Assembly: GCF_037126285.1 (NCBI RefSeq)
Contig: NZ_CP147012.1
Span: 4,941,001-5,005,000, forward strand
Length of the DNA: 64,000 nucleotides
Direction of reading: 5' to 3'
DNA from: Bernardetia sp. MNP-M8
Lineage (GTDB): Bacteria > Bacteroidota > Bacteroidia > Cytophagales > Bernardetiaceae
Shown piece by piece: positions 18,503 through 28,426 of the stretch. The notes under the pieces are model-generated. The model was not told where the DNA came from, searched no databases, and saw only the letters and a list, made by a program, of their open reading frames with translations. Each line of letters opens with the position of its first letter. Position 1 is the first letter of the stretch. Both the position numbers and the translations under genes were made by a program.

Positions 18503-20350
18503 ATGAAAGTGATTTGGCGATTAATGGGCTTTATGCGACCTTTTCGGTCTTTTGTGCCTTTTTATATTTTGGTTTCTATATTAGCAATTATTTTTGGAGC
18601 AATTAATTTTACACTTCTAGCTCCTCTGTTAAAAATTCTTTTTTTAGATGAAACACCTACACAGATTGCTGTAGCAGCACCTACATTTTCTTGGTCATTG
18701 ACTTATTTTGAAGATATTTTCAATTATTATTTTCACAAAATTATAATTGAAGAAGGAAAAATGGAAGCTCTTTACTTTGTTTGTAAAGTATTGGTTCTTA
18801 CTGTTTTCTTATCTAATATATTTCGTTATTTGGCGTTATTTATTGTCAATACTGTTCGCTTGAAAGCAACTGTAAAACTTCAAAATCAACTTTTTAAAAA
18901 TATACTTTCCTTAAATGTAGGTTATTTTTCACAGGAGCGAAAAGGAGATTTGATGTCTCGTTTTTCAAATGATGCTAGAGAAGTAGAAGTTTGGGTGTAC
19001 AACGAATTTAAGGTTTTGATTCGTGCTCCCCTTACCTTTATAGTTTATTTTAGTTTGCTTGTTTATTGGTCTTGGGAACTCACTTTATTTGCATTTATAT
19101 TTTTACCTATTTCTGGTGGAATCATTGCCCTTATTTCCCGTAAACTTCGCAAAAGTAGCGATATTTCACAGACTGTATTAGGTGATATGTTGTCTATGTT
19201 AGATGAACTTTTATCAGGAATAAAGATTGTAAATGCTTTTAATGCACAAAATTTTATTCTTTCAAGGTTTGAAAAATTAAATGAACTTTACCGTTCTTCT
19301 AGAACCTCTTATGATAATAAAAGAGACATATCTGCACCTATTTCTGAGTTTTTAGGAGTCGCTACCATTGCAGTTTTATTATTATATGGTGGAAATATGG
19401 TTTTGACAGAACAAATAACTGCTGGAACTTTTCTCGTTTATATTGCTGTCTTTTCTCAAATTATTCCTCCTATAAAAGATATGTCTACACTCATTACTAA
19501 CCTACAAAGGGGAATCATTGCAGGAAAAAGAGTTTTTGAAGTGTTGGATATTCAAACTACAATAAATGACCTTCCAAATGCAAAAGAACTAAAACAGTTT
19601 TCTGATAAAATAGAAATCAAAGATCTTCATTTTTCTTATAAAATAAGTAAAGAAGAAGAAGGAATTATAGAAAAGCAGGTTTTAAATGGAATAAACCTAA
19701 CCATAAACAAAGGTGAAATAGTTGCTTTAGTAGGAATGTCAGGAGGAGGGAAATCTACTCTTGCCGATTTGGTTGCTCGTTTTTATGACCCACAACAAGG
19801 AGATATTTTATTAGACAACCGTTCTTTGAGAGAATGGACACTTCACTCTTTGCATTCTCACATGGGAATTGTGACCCAAGAAGCTATTTTATTTAATGAT
19901 ACAATTTTCAATAATATTGCCTTTGGAATAGAAACAGCAACACAGGAAGATGTAGAGAAAGCTGCCAAAATTGCCAATGCACACGAATTTATCATCAAAA
20001 CTGAAGACGGTTATCAAACAAATATCGGCGATAGAGGAAGCAAACTTTCAGGAGGACAACGCCAACGCATCAGTATTGCAAGAGCTGTTTTGAAAAACCC
20101 TGCTATTTTGATTTTAGATGAAGCTACTTCTGCCCTAGATTCTGAATCCGAACAACTTGTACAAGAAGCTCTTTATAAATTGATGGAAGGACGAACTACA
20201 CTTGTAATTGCACACCGTTTGAGTACCATTCAACATGCTGATAAAATTGTAGTGATTAATGATGGAAAGGTAATTGAAACAGGAACACATCAAAATCTAA
20301 TAGAAAAACAAGGGGCATATTCTAAATTGGTAGAAATGCAGATGATGTAG
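18503..20350 (+). CDS. MsbA-type ABC exporter (permease-ATPase half transporter)
   Basis: 615 residues. The N-terminal half holds six membrane helices of the ABC exporter fold. The nucleotide-binding domain has Walker A GMSGGGKST (411-419), the signature LSGGQ (515-519), Walker B ILILDEATSALD and the switch histidine in IAHRLSTIQ. The order matches homodimeric lipid or drug exporters of the MsbA/subfamily B type. The substrate cannot be determined; lipid A precursor export is one possibility. It ends 12 bp before a convergent gene. Confidence 0.9.
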   Translation: MKVIWRLMGFMRPFRSFVPFYILVSILAIIFGAINFTLLAPLLKILFLDETPTQIAVAAPTFSWSLTYFEDIFNYYFHKIIIEEGKMEALYFVCKVLVLTVFLSNIFRYLALFIVNTVRLKATVKLQNQLFKNILSLNVGYFSQERKGDLMSRFSNDAREVEVWVYNEFKVLIRAPLTFIVYFSLLVYWSWELTLFAFIFLPISGGIIALISRKLRKSSDISQTVLGDMLSMLDELLSGIKIVNAFNAQNFILSRFEKLNELYRSSRTSYDNKRDISAPISEFLGVATIAVLLLYGGNMVLTEQITAGTFLVYIAVFSQIIPPIKDMSTLITNLQRGIIAGKRVFEVLDIQTTINDLPNAKELKQFSDKIEIKDLHFSYKISKEEEGIIEKQVLNGINLTINKGEIVALVGMSGGGKSTLADLVARFYDPQQGDILLDNRSLREWTLHSLHSHMGIVTQEAILFNDTIFNNIAFGIETATQEDVEKAAKIANAHEFIIKTEDGYQTNIGDRGSKLSGGQRQRISIARAVLKNPAILILDEATSALDSESEQLVQEALYKLMEGRTTLVIAHRLSTIQHADKIVVINDGKVIETGTHQNLIEKQGAYSKLVEMQMM

Positions 20351-20362
20351 TATTTGTATTTT

Positions 20363-21286
20363 CTATCTTAAAGAATAAACAAAAAGTGTATCGTTTTCAA
20401 TTTTAAAAATAGTCTGACAAAACGAAATACTATTTTGATTTTTGGGTAGAATTGTACACGCATCATAAGGCATTCCAAACATCATTGGTTCAAGGCTAGT
20501 TTCAAGTGTATCTATACTTTTATCTTGATGCACTTGAATAGTAAAATATTCTGTTCTAGAAGGTGCTGGCATTAAATTGTATTCTCTTCTATATTCATTC
20601 AATTTTTTATCTTCTTTGGGTGCTGTCAAAAATAAAATCATTGAATTTTTGTAAGGAATAAAACCAAGTAAATGATGACTTAGATTATCATAAAAAAATA
20701 CTTCTTCAGCTTTTTCATAGATTTTCATCATTTCTTCGTGTGAATTTCTGTACGCTTGACTAACCAAAGAATCAAAATTATCATTTGAAGTAAGCATTTT
20801 AGGGTTTTCAATTCTCATAATAGAAGAATAACAACCCATGTGACAATCCATTCCAATTATCCAGTATGAATCCTCCAAATAATAAATAGCTTGAGGATTA
20901 TCCATAATTGTATAATAAAAAATGCCTGTTTTCTTGTCTTCGAAAATGACTAAAGAAGTACCATAGTCATAAGGAATTACTCTTATTTTATAATTTTCAT
21001 CTTCTCCTTTTAATGGTTTATCATTTGAATTAAATGTAAAATAAGTCTGAAAATAATTTTCAGTTTTGGCAGTATCTACCAATTTATTATCCTTGATTTG
21101 AGCAAAATAGATTCTATCTCTTGTTACTAATTCAAAACAAAATTCTTTCTCATCATAACCCTTAAAATTTTCTATTTTTCGATGCTGAATAGTTATTTTT
21201 GGCTTTTTGAGTTTATTTTCTGTATTCTGACACGAAATCAAACCAAGAAATAAAATACTCAAATAGACACAAAAAAGTAATTTCAT
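20363..21286 (-). CDS. Predicted lipoprotein, unknown function
   Basis: 307 residues from the ATG at 21286. A short hydrophobic signal ends in a lipobox, LISCQ, so the mature protein should start at that cysteine and be membrane-anchored. The remainder is beta-rich with no family recognised. The longer frame from 21331 would put 15 unlikely residues ahead of the signal peptide. Confidence 0.65.
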   Translation of the reverse strand: MKLLFCVYLSILFLGLISCQNTENKLKKPKITIQHRKIENFKGYDEKEFCFELVTRDRIYFAQIKDNKLVDTAKTENYFQTYFTFNSNDKPLKGEDENYKIRVIPYDYGTSLVIFEDKKTGIFYYTIMDNPQAIYYLEDSYWIIGMDCHMGCYSSIMRIENPKMLTSNDNFDSLVSQAYRNSHEEMMKIYEKAEEVFFYDNLSHHLLGFIPYKNSMILFLTAPKEDKKLNEYRREYNLMPAPSRTEYFTIQVHQDKSIDTLETSLEPMMFGMPYDACTILPKNQNSISFCQTIFKIENDTLFVYSLR

Positions 21287-21341
21287 AGGTTTTGAAAGAA
21301 TTAAATTATCAAAATTAAAAAATGAGTTCAAAGTATTATTT

Positions 21342-21349
21342 TATCTTTG
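21342..21349 (+). promoter_or_regulatory. tatD promoter -7 element (TATCTTTG)
   Basis: TATCTTTG fits TAnnTTTG and lies 67 bp before the tatD start. Confidence 0.45.
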
Positions 21350-21370
21350 TAAAAAACTAAAAATCAAAGG

Positions 21371-21411
21371 TAATTAACTGATTACTGGTAACTGATAAAA
21401 CTGATAACTGA
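21371..21411 (+). repeat. Degenerate TAACTGAT(T) repeat upstream of tatD
   Basis: TTAACTGAT, GGTAACTGAT and TGATAACTGA follow one another just before the ATG. It is the same motif as at 18474-18502. Confidence 0.55.
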
Positions 21412-21415
21412 AAAT

Positions 21416-22183
21416 ATGAATTTTATAGACACGCACGCCCATTTGTACGACAAAAAATTTAAACCTGACTGGAATGAGTTAGTAGATAGACTCAATGATA
21501 CAGGAATAGAACGAGTTTACTTACCAAATATTGACCACGCTTCCATCGAACCCATGTTTGAAATTGAAGCAAAAGACAAAGAGCGTTTTATTCCTATGAT
21601 GGGTTTGCACCCTTGTTCGGTCAAGAAAGATTTTGAAAAGGAATTATATATTGTGGAAGAATGGCTAAACAAGCGCAAATTTTCAGCTGTTGGAGAAATT
21701 GGACTAGATTTATATTGGGATAAATCCTTTTTCGAACAGCAAAAAGAAGCCTTTGAAATTCAGATAAATTGGGCTAAAAAATTCAATATTCCGATTGCCA
21801 TTCATACACGAGAATCAACTGACGAAGCATTAGATATTTTAGAAAATCTCAAAGATGATAACTTAAAAGGTGTCTTTCATTGTTTTGGTGGAACTTTAGA
21901 ACAGGCTGAAAGAATACAAAAACTGGATTTTTTGATGGGAATTGGTGGAGTAGTTACTTACAAAAATGGAGGTTTAGATAAAGTTTTGCCAAGCGTAGAT
22001 TTGAAATATTTGATTTTGGAAACTGATGCGCCTTATCTTTCACCTGTTCCACACAGAGGAAAACGAAATGAAAGCAGTTACATTCCAATTATTGCTAAGC
22101 AAATTGCTGAAATAAAAGGACTTACAATAAAAGAAGTAGCTGAAAAAACTACTCAAAATGCTAAGAAATTATTTGGGAATTAG
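21416..22183 (+). CDS. TatD-family metal-dependent deoxyribonuclease
   Basis: 255 residues with the amidohydrolase-like barrel of TatD nucleases. Metal ligands are visible in order: H7 and H9 in DTHAHLYD, the glutamate of VGEIGLDLYWD, IHTRES, FHCFGG and the aspartate of LETDAPYLSP. These enzymes act as 3'-5' exonucleases in DNA repair and degradation. The asparaginase gene follows 120 bp later on the same strand, separated by a repeat tract. Confidence 0.92.
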   Translation: MNFIDTHAHLYDKKFKPDWNELVDRLNDTGIERVYLPNIDHASIEPMFEIEAKDKERFIPMMGLHPCSVKKDFEKELYIVEEWLNKRKFSAVGEIGLDLYWDKSFFEQQKEAFEIQINWAKKFNIPIAIHTRESTDEALDILENLKDDNLKGVFHCFGGTLEQAERIQKLDFLMGIGGVVTYKNGGLDKVLPSVDLKYLILETDAPYLSPVPHRGKRNESSYIPIIAKQIAEIKGLTIKEVAEKTTQNAKKLFGN

Positions 22184-22249
22184 GAAATGAAAAGGCTAGG
22201 AATTGGGACATGAAAAATTGGAATTAGAAAATAAAAATTAAATTTACAA

Positions 22250-22303
22250 CGTACTAGTAATTGAAATTAACTGATTACTAGTAACTAATTACTGGTAACT
22301 GAA
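22250..22303 (+). repeat. Degenerate TAACTGATTACT repeat upstream of ansA
   Basis: ACTAGTAA, TTAACTGATTACTAGTAAC and ATTACTGGTAACTG run up to the ATG at 22304. It is the third tract of this kind that ends at a start codon. Confidence 0.55.
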
Positions 22304-23440
22304 ATGCTTTTAGACCAATACAACATCATAAAATTACGTACAGCTGCCGATGAGGATTGCAAAACGTCAATTTTGGTAATTTATACAGGAGGAACAATCG
22401 GAATGGATTACGATGAAAATGGTAGTCTTGTCCCTTTTGATTTTGAAATTTTATTGGAAAAAGTTCCTGAACTGACTCGTTTTAAGTTTTGGCTGACGAT
22501 GCTTGTTCCTTTCGAACCTATGGACTCGTCAAATATGGGAACAGAACATTGGCTCAGTATGAGTTGGTTAATTGAAGAATTATATGATGAGTTTGACGGC
22601 TTTGTGATTTTGCATGGAACAGATACGATGTCTTATTCAGCTTCTGCAATGAGCTTTTTACTTCAAAATTTAGCTAAACCTGTAATTCTGACTGGCGCAC
22701 AAATTCCGATAAGCGCACACCGAACTGATGCAAGAGAAAATTTAATTGGAGCTTTAGAAATTGCTTCTATGCAAGAAAATAAAAAACAGATTACCATTAC
22801 AGAAGATGGAAGTGAAATAATTAAGGAACAAAATGTAGCTCTAGTTCCAGAAGTATGTGTCTATTTTGATAATCTGCTCTTGAGAGGAAATCGTTCTAAA
22901 AAAGTTCAGAGTCTAAACTTCACAGCCTTCGAATCTCAAAATTATCCTCATCTTGCTGAAGCAGGAATTTTTATTAATTATTCTAAAAGCTATATTCTTC
23001 CTGTTCCGACAAGAAAGTTAGATTTTAAAAGTGCAATGGATAATAATGTGGTACTTTGGAAAATCCATCCTAGTATGAATCCGAAATATTATCTTCCAAT
23101 GCTAGAAAATGAAAATCTAAAAGGCTTAGTTTTGGAGTCATTTGGTTCTGGAAACATTCCAACTGAAAAATGGATTATCGATATTTTAGAAAAAATTATT
23201 AATCGTGGAGTAGTCGTTGTAAATGTTTCTCAATGTGCTGGTGGTTATGTTTTGCAAGGACATTATGAAACAAGTCACGCCCTTACACAAATAGGCGTAA
23301 TTAGTGGAAATGACTTGACTTCAGAAGCTGCACTTACAAAACTTATGTATCTCTTTGGAAATTATGACCACCAAAAAGAGAAGGAAAGAATAATTGAATT
23401 GCTACAAACTCCTCTTTGTGGAGAAATGACTTTGTTTTGA
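22304..23440 (+). CDS. ansA: Type I (cytosolic) L-asparaginase
   Basis: 378 residues. It hydrolyses asparagine to aspartate and ammonia. The first active-site loop is YTGGTIGM, with the nucleophilic threonine at T31. The second is LHGTDTMSYSASAM, carrying the Thr-Asp pair. There is no signal peptide, which with the length points to the cytosolic, lower-affinity type. The C-terminal domain includes ESFGSGNIPTE and SQCAGG. A strong terminator follows at about 23491. Confidence 0.92.
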   Translation: MLLDQYNIIKLRTAADEDCKTSILVIYTGGTIGMDYDENGSLVPFDFEILLEKVPELTRFKFWLTMLVPFEPMDSSNMGTEHWLSMSWLIEELYDEFDGFVILHGTDTMSYSASAMSFLLQNLAKPVILTGAQIPISAHRTDARENLIGALEIASMQENKKQITITEDGSEIIKEQNVALVPEVCVYFDNLLLRGNRSKKVQSLNFTAFESQNYPHLAEAGIFINYSKSYILPVPTRKLDFKSAMDNNVVLWKIHPSMNPKYYLPMLENENLKGLVLESFGSGNIPTEKWIIDILEKIINRGVVVVNVSQCAGGYVLQGHYETSHALTQIGVISGNDLTSEAALTKLMYLFGNYDHQKEKERIIELLQTPLCGEMTLF

Positions 23441-23490
23441 TAAAAAATAATACTTTTTCACTCTAAAGAGTGAGCTACATAAATGACATA

Positions 23491-23537
23491 AAAAAAATGC
23501 TTGAAATTTCTAATTAGAAATTTCAAGCATTTTTTAT
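23491..23537. terminator. Bidirectional terminator
   Basis: AAATGCTTGAAATTTCT pairs with AGAAATTTCAAGCATTT, flanked by A and T runs, between convergent ansA and nqrF. Confidence 0.8.
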
Positions 23538-23601
23538 TTATCTATAAGTAATGAAGCTAATGGTTTTACCTTCATAATTCACCATTCATAATTTCACTTT
23601 C

Positions 23602-24879
23602 TTATCCACCAAAGTCATCAAACATGATGTGTTCTTGTGGAACGCCATAATCATCTAACATTTTCAAAACGGCTGCATTCATCATTGGAGGTCCACAGAA
23701 ATAAAATTCAATTTCTTCTGGATCTTCATGTTTAGAAAGATAATTATCTATCAAAGATTGATGAACAAAACCTACTTTACCATCCCAATTATCTTCTGGT
23801 AATGGTTCTGAAAGTACAATATTAAATGTAAAATTCGGAAATTCTTTTTCGATAGCTCTAAATTCATCTACATAGAAAAGCTCTCTTTTCGAACGTCCAC
23901 CATACCAAAACGAAACCTTACGGTCAGATTTAAGAGTATGGAATAAGTGGAAAATATGAGAACGCAATGGAGCCATACCAGCACCACCACCGATATAAAT
24001 CATTTCTTTGTTTGTATCCTTAATAAAGAATTCACCATAAGGTCCTGAGATATTTACTTTATCTCCTTCTTTACAATTAAATACATACGAAGAACATTTA
24101 CCTGGATTTACATCCATCCATTTGTTATTTGCTCTATCCCAAGGTGGAGTAGCAATACGAATGTTAAGCATGACAATATTTCCCTCTGCTGGGTGATTTG
24201 CCATAGAATAAGCTCTAAATTCTAGCTCATCATTAACCATTTTCAAATCCCAAAGACCAAATTTGTTCCATTCGTCTCTAAATTTATCTTTTCCACCTGG
24301 ATCATTTGGAAGTGGACTAATATCTATGTTTTTGAAATCTACTGTAATTGGAGGAACATCAATCTGAATATATCCACCTGACTCAAAGTGTAAACTCTCC
24401 CCTGGAGGTAACTCTACTACAAATTCTTTGATAAAAGAAGCTACATTGTAGTTAGATTTGACAGTACATTCCCATTTTTTGATTCCAAAAATCTCTTCTG
24501 GAATACGGATTTGCATGTCTTTCTTTACCTTCACTTGACAAGCCAAACGAACATTTTCTTTTTGTTCAGAGCGACTCAAATGTCCGACTTCGGTAGGCAA
24601 AACATCGCCACCACCGTCATCTACGATACATTTACACATGGCACACGTACCACCACCACCACAGGCAGAAGGTAAAAATATTTTGTTATCGCCAAGTGTA
24701 GAAAGGAGTGTTGAGCCAGCAGCAACAACAATCGGATCGCCATCATTACCATTCACAGTAATTTTTACATCTCCACTTTGTACTAATTGTGCCTTTGCAA
24801 CAAGAAGCAATCCTACAAGAAGAAGTGTAACAACTCCGAAAACGGCAAGTCCTGCAAGAATTACAGTTAAATTAATCAT
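23602..24879 (-). CDS. nqrF: Na+-translocating NADH:quinone reductase subunit F
   Basis: 425 residues. NqrF is the NADH-oxidising entry subunit of the sodium-pumping quinone reductase in the cytoplasmic membrane. One N-terminal membrane helix (3-28) precedes a plant-type ferredoxin domain with cluster ligands C73, C79, C82 and C114 in [13 protein letters not shown] and LACQV. An FAD-binding domain (RAYSMAN) and an NADH-binding domain ([23 protein letters not shown]) follow, ending in the conserved MFDDFGG. nqrA-E are not adjacent; upstream is a divergent oxygenase gene. A promoter element at 24958-24965 supports separate transcription. Confidence 0.96.
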   Translation of the reverse strand: MINLTVILAGLAVFGVVTLLLVGLLLVAKAQLVQSGDVKITVNGNDGDPIVVAAGSTLLSTLGDNKIFLPSACGGGGTCAMCKCIVDDGGGDVLPTEVGHLSRSEQKENVRLACQVKVKKDMQIRIPEEIFGIKKWECTVKSNYNVASFIKEFVVELPPGESLHFESGGYIQIDVPPITVDFKNIDISPLPNDPGGKDKFRDEWNKFGLWDLKMVNDELEFRAYSMANHPAEGNIVMLNIRIATPPWDRANNKWMDVNPGKCSSYVFNCKEGDKVNISGPYGEFFIKDTNKEMIYIGGGAGMAPLRSHIFHLFHTLKSDRKVSFWYGGRSKRELFYVDEFRAIEKEFPNFTFNIVLSEPLPEDNWDGKVGFVHQSLIDNYLSKHEDPEEIEFYFCGPPMMNAAVLKMLDDYGVPQEHIMFDDFGG

Positions 24880-24957
24880 GTATTCTGTTTTTTTAGGTCT
24901 ATTTTTGCGTTTGAATAAATTACTTAATAAGGATTCGTTTATTGAATAATATAGCTA

Positions 24958-24965
24958 CAAATATA
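24958..24965 (-). promoter_or_regulatory. nqrF promoter -7 element (TATATTTG)
   Basis: The minus strand reads TATATTTG, 79 bp upstream of the nqrF ATG. Confidence 0.45.
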
Positions 24966-25108
24966 CGTTCAAAAATTATCAAATACCAATAGCAATTCAT
25001 CAAAAAACACGTTTTATTTTAAAATTTTGCTATTTTTCTTAAAATATAAATTAAAACAAGATGTAAAAAGAAGTTTGAAACAAGAAATTTTTGTTGGTCT
25101 TTTATCTG

Positions 25109-25116
25109 TAACTTTG
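25109..25116 (+). promoter_or_regulatory. Oxygenase promoter -7 element (TAACTTTG)
   Basis: TAACTTTG fits TAnnTTTG, 71 bp before the ATG at 25187. Confidence 0.45.
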
Positions 25117-25186
25117 TGATTCAGAATAAGAAAGACATGTAGTAGAAAATTGTTTAAAAAAATTATAACTCATTCAAAAAAAAATT

Positions 25187-25822
25187 ATGAATTCAATACC
25201 TTTAATAGAATCAGATAAAATAAATCTTCTTATTGACGGTTTAGCAGATAAAGGATGGGCAACTGTTGATGATTTTTTGCCTTTAGAAATTGCAAATTCT
25301 CTTCGAAAAGAATTAAATGATGAATATGAAAAAGGCGAATTTGACCCAGCAGGAATAGGTAGACGAGGTGTAGATTGGCAATTACGCCCAGAAATACGAA
25401 GTGATTATGTAAAATGGCTTCAACCCAATGACTTGACAGAATTTCAACAACTTTACTGGACTCAAATAGATAATTTCAAACAGACTCTCAATCAAGAGCT
25501 ATATTTATCTTTAAATAACTTTGAGGGACATTTTGCTATCTATCCTCCAAAAAGTTTTTATAAAAAGCACTTAGACAACCATCAAACAGCTCAAAGACGT
25601 TTTATTTCTTGCATTCTTTATTTTAATCAAGACTGGAAAGAAGAAGATGGAGGAAAACTTAGAATCTATGATAAAGATGCTAAAAACAAAGTTGAAACTG
25701 ATATTTTACCTATCTTTAATCGTTTTGTCTGTATGCGAAGTGAAATGATTTGGCATGAAGTTCTGCCAAGTGAAAAACGAAACAGGATGAGCATAACAGG
25801 CTGGCTCAGAAGAGAAATATAA
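25187..25822 (+). CDS. 2-oxoglutarate/Fe(II)-dependent oxygenase, prolyl-hydroxylase type
   Basis: 211 residues. The iron facial triad is complete: H128 and D130 in KKHLDNH and H190 in IWHEVLP. R200, ten residues later, should bind 2-oxoglutarate. The RRFISCILYFNQDW strand and EEDGGKLRIY turn are typical of the P4H/PKHD family. Bacterial members hydroxylate protein proline or other substrates; the target here is unknown. It stands alone, divergent from nqrF. Confidence 0.85.
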   Translation: MNSIPLIESDKINLLIDGLADKGWATVDDFLPLEIANSLRKELNDEYEKGEFDPAGIGRRGVDWQLRPEIRSDYVKWLQPNDLTEFQQLYWTQIDNFKQTLNQELYLSLNNFEGHFAIYPPKSFYKKHLDNHQTAQRRFISCILYFNQDWKEEDGGKLRIYDKDAKNKVETDILPIFNRFVCMRSEMIWHEVLPSEKRNRMSITGWLRREI

Positions 25823-25842
25823 AATTAGCTCAATATTAAACA

Positions 25843-25973
25843 TTATCACGGTTATTTACAGGTCTAATAATTAGCAAGTTATAGACAAGCAAAACAGTCT
25901 TATTTTTCCGTAGCGACAGGTTTGCAAACCTGTCGCTACGGAAAAATGAACATTACTAAATTAACCGTGATAA
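25843..25973. mobile_element. Palindromic MITE-like element, copy 1 (TTATCACGGTTA ends)
   Basis: TTATCACGGTTA at 25843 and its complement at 25962-25973 bound the element. Its core is a perfect 46-bp inverted repeat (25902-25947) centred on TTTGCAAA, with the stem arm CCGTAGCGACAGG. The copy at 46005-46135 has the same ends and centre but a different stem sequence that is also perfectly paired. No certain target duplication was found. Confidence 0.8.
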
Positions 25974-25990
25974 CCTTTATTAAGCTAATT

Positions 25991-26518
25991 TTATTTTTTG
26001 AGATTCAAAATACCTGTTGGTGTAGGAGCTTGGGAACGAATTTTTTCTTGTAACTTCAAAATTCCTCCAATAAGAGCTTCTGGGCGTGGAGGACAGCCAG
26101 CTACATACACATCAACAGGAATTATTCTGTCTACTCCTTTTACCACATGATAGCCATGTTCCCAATAAGGTCCTCCACAATTGGCACAACTTCCCATCGA
26201 AATTACATAACGAGGTTCTGCCATTTGTTCATAAAGGCGTTTTATTCTATCAGCCATTTTGAAAGTTACTGTTCCTGCCACAATCATAACATCAGACTGA
26301 CGAGGAGAGGCACGAGGAAAAACACCAAAACGATCTAAATCGTAGTGAGGAGCATAAGTTCCCATCATTTCGATAGCACAACATGCCAAACCAAAAGTCA
26401 TAGGCCAAAGAGATGATAACCTAGCCCACTGTATAAGATTTTCTAAAGAAGTAACCACCAAACCTCCTTGTCCTGTTTTTTCGGATTGTGTGAGTTTGGT
26501 GGTAGTTGGAATATTCAT
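25991..26518 (-). CDS. nuoB: NADH-quinone oxidoreductase subunit B
   Basis: 175 residues. NuoB carries the N2 iron-sulfur cluster of complex I, the last electron carrier before quinone. The four cluster ligands are present: the tandem C46-C47 in [12 protein letters not shown]111 in MGSCANCGG, and C142 in [10 protein letters not shown]. The length and the RPRQSD-type region ([16 protein letters not shown]) are normal, so the gene looks functional. No other nuo gene lies on either side: a DUF349 gene is upstream and a repeat element downstream. Confidence 0.96.
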   Translation of the reverse strand: MNIPTTTKLTQSEKTGQGGLVVTSLENLIQWARLSSLWPMTFGLACCAIEMMGTYAPHYDLDRFGVFPRASPRQSDVMIVAGTVTFKMADRIKRLYEQMAEPRYVISMGSCANCGGPYWEHGYHVVKGVDRIIPVDVYVAGCPPRPEALIGGILKLQEKIRSQAPTPTGILNLKK

Positions 26519-26586
26519 TTTTTATATAAATACGTTTTGTAAACTAAATTACACAGTAGTTTTTTTGCAGCTTGAACGCTATTTTA

Positions 26587-27948
26587 CTAAAAATTATAGC
26601 TACTGTTGAGTTGATTTTGAAACTTTTTAGATAACCTTTTCTTTGTTCGGATTACATTCAAAAGATTCATATATTCGGAACGAACAGGTGCATGAGAAGG
26701 CTCATTTCTATCAAACATAGGTCTGCCATAACTATCTTGAGGAATGTTCTTAGCAATTTGTTGAAGTTTTGGTTCTTCTTCTCTAATGCTATCTTTGATA
26801 AGTTTGATTTTGAGTTTTAATTGTTCGAAACCAGTTTTTTCTTCGTAGCCTTCAAAGTTTTGTTTTGCATCATTTTCTAAAAATACATGCGTAAATATTT
26901 CACTACAAGCAGCATGAAAACGATTGTTTAATAAACGGTCTTCATCATTGTTTTTAATGATACCCATTTTTTTCCATTGCACTTGTTTTGTCTTGACATT
27001 ATTCAAATGTACATTTTCAAACTTATTTGCAATTTCTTCTACTTCTTCAGTCATTTTGCGTTTGGCTTCCAAGATTCCCTCTGGAGTAGTTGGAATGGGT
27101 GGTTCTTGACGATACGACCCATAACTATCATTGCTCTGCTCAGGATTACCAAAGAAAATATCAACTTCTCGTTTATAGTTTCTATATAATTTTAGGTATT
27201 TCCATTTCGGAATTACGCCTACATCTTTCCATGCTTTTTGCAAGTCTATTACTTCTTGACGCATTTCAGGCGTTTTTTCTTTTTGATAATTGAGCTTTCT
27301 AACTTTATTACTAATACGTTTGTATTTCAGAATTCGCTCATCATTGACAATTCTTTCATTATCAAAAAATGCTTTTCGTCGTTCAAAAAAAACATCTAAG
27401 CATCTATCAAATTCTTCTGACATTTCTTCGTCTTCTTCACCCACACTGCCTGTTCGTATCCAGCGCATTTTGAGGTCTTTAAGATATTCAGAAACTTCTT
27501 CCCAGTCGTCGCTATCTTTAAGCTCTTGTGCTTCGGCTAATAAAGCCGTTTTTATTTCTGTGTTTTTTACTCTATTTTCAGAAATATAGTCTTCAATTCC
27601 TTGTTCTAATTCTAAAATACGTTTTTCTACGGCTGTATAGTCACCTATAGAGTTGTAAGTTTCTAAAGATTCTCTAATATGAACCAGTTTCATAAGATAA
27701 GAACCTTTATTTTGAGATTCTTCGATAGCTTGTGCTACTTCTTCTACTTTCTCTAATAATTTTTGATAACGGTCTTCAAAATAAGCAATACTTGCTTCTG
27801 CACTTTCTTTGACTACTCCGATTTGTCTGTCTGATTTGTCATTGTATGCTTTTAAGTAAACATTATTGTCTTTAATATAACCGAAAGAATTTGATACTGA
27901 ATTTGAGTCGTGATTGGTAGTTGAGTTGGCTGAATTTGTGGTGGACAT
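26587..27948 (-). CDS. DUF349 domain protein
   Basis: 453 residues, mostly charged alpha-helix, with several DUF349 repeats visible as WKDVGVIPKWKYLKLYRNYK, MRWIRTGSVGEEDEEMSEEF and VQWKKMGIIKNNDEDRL. The N-terminal 60 residues are low-complexity (Asn/Ser/Thr). No membrane segment or signal is seen. DUF349 proteins have no firmly established biochemical role. It lies upstream of nuoB on the same strand with a 68-bp gap. Confidence 0.8.
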   Translation of the reverse strand: MSTTNSANSTTNHDSNSVSNSFGYIKDNNVYLKAYNDKSDRQIGVVKESAEASIAYFEDRYQKLLEKVEEVAQAIEESQNKGSYLMKLVHIRESLETYNSIGDYTAVEKRILELEQGIEDYISENRVKNTEIKTALLAEAQELKDSDDWEEVSEYLKDLKMRWIRTGSVGEEDEEMSEEFDRCLDVFFERRKAFFDNERIVNDERILKYKRISNKVRKLNYQKEKTPEMRQEVIDLQKAWKDVGVIPKWKYLKLYRNYKREVDIFFGNPEQSNDSYGSYRQEPPIPTTPEGILEAKRKMTEEVEEIANKFENVHLNNVKTKQVQWKKMGIIKNNDEDRLLNNRFHAACSEIFTHVFLENDAKQNFEGYEEKTGFEQLKLKIKLIKDSIREEEPKLQQIAKNIPQDSYGRPMFDRNEPSHAPVRSEYMNLLNVIRTKKRLSKKFQNQLNSSYNF

Positions 27949-28426
27949 TGTTTGTAGTGATTTTTTTGAGTGATTAAAATAAACCTAATTTAAAGTAAAT
28001 TTAGGCTTAAAAGGCAATGGTTTTGAGAAAATTAAAATTTGCACAATTTGTATAAAATAAAGCAATAAAAAAGCCTAATTTTATTCTAGCTACATTGTAT
28101 GAATCTGTTTAAAAATTATTTTCTGTACAGAATTCCGAAACAGAATGTCGTATTAACTAAAGAATAGTTTATTTTGTTAAAAAAGAACTAAATTTATTTT
28201 TGAGATAAATAATTTAACTGTTCCAAAACTAAGATACAATTTTTTTGGAAAAATAGAATAAAGAATAGTATAAAATTACAAGTATTTTATTAAAAAAATT
28301 CTTGATTCTTATATGCACTTATATACAGAATCTTCTTATAAAAACTATTGGGACTCAGTAAGGCACTGACCAACAGCAAGATTTGAAAAAAAGCATGAAA
28401 CTATTTTTTTAATGAAAAATACTAAT
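27949..28426. other. Intergenic region, 478 bp
   Basis: Very AT-rich. No gene, RNA or convincing repeat was recognised. Confidence 0.5.

Larger units (their letters stand above)
24880..25186. other. Divergent intergenic region between nqrF and the oxygenase gene
   Basis: 307 bp, AT-rich. It holds opposing TAnnTTTG elements, TATATTTG on the minus strand (24958-24965) and TAACTTTG on the plus strand (25109-25116). Nothing else was recognised. Confidence 0.5.

Noticed and set aside
25991..26518. nuoB as a pseudogene because it is isolated
   Set aside because: Full length, all four cluster cysteines present, no frame lesion.
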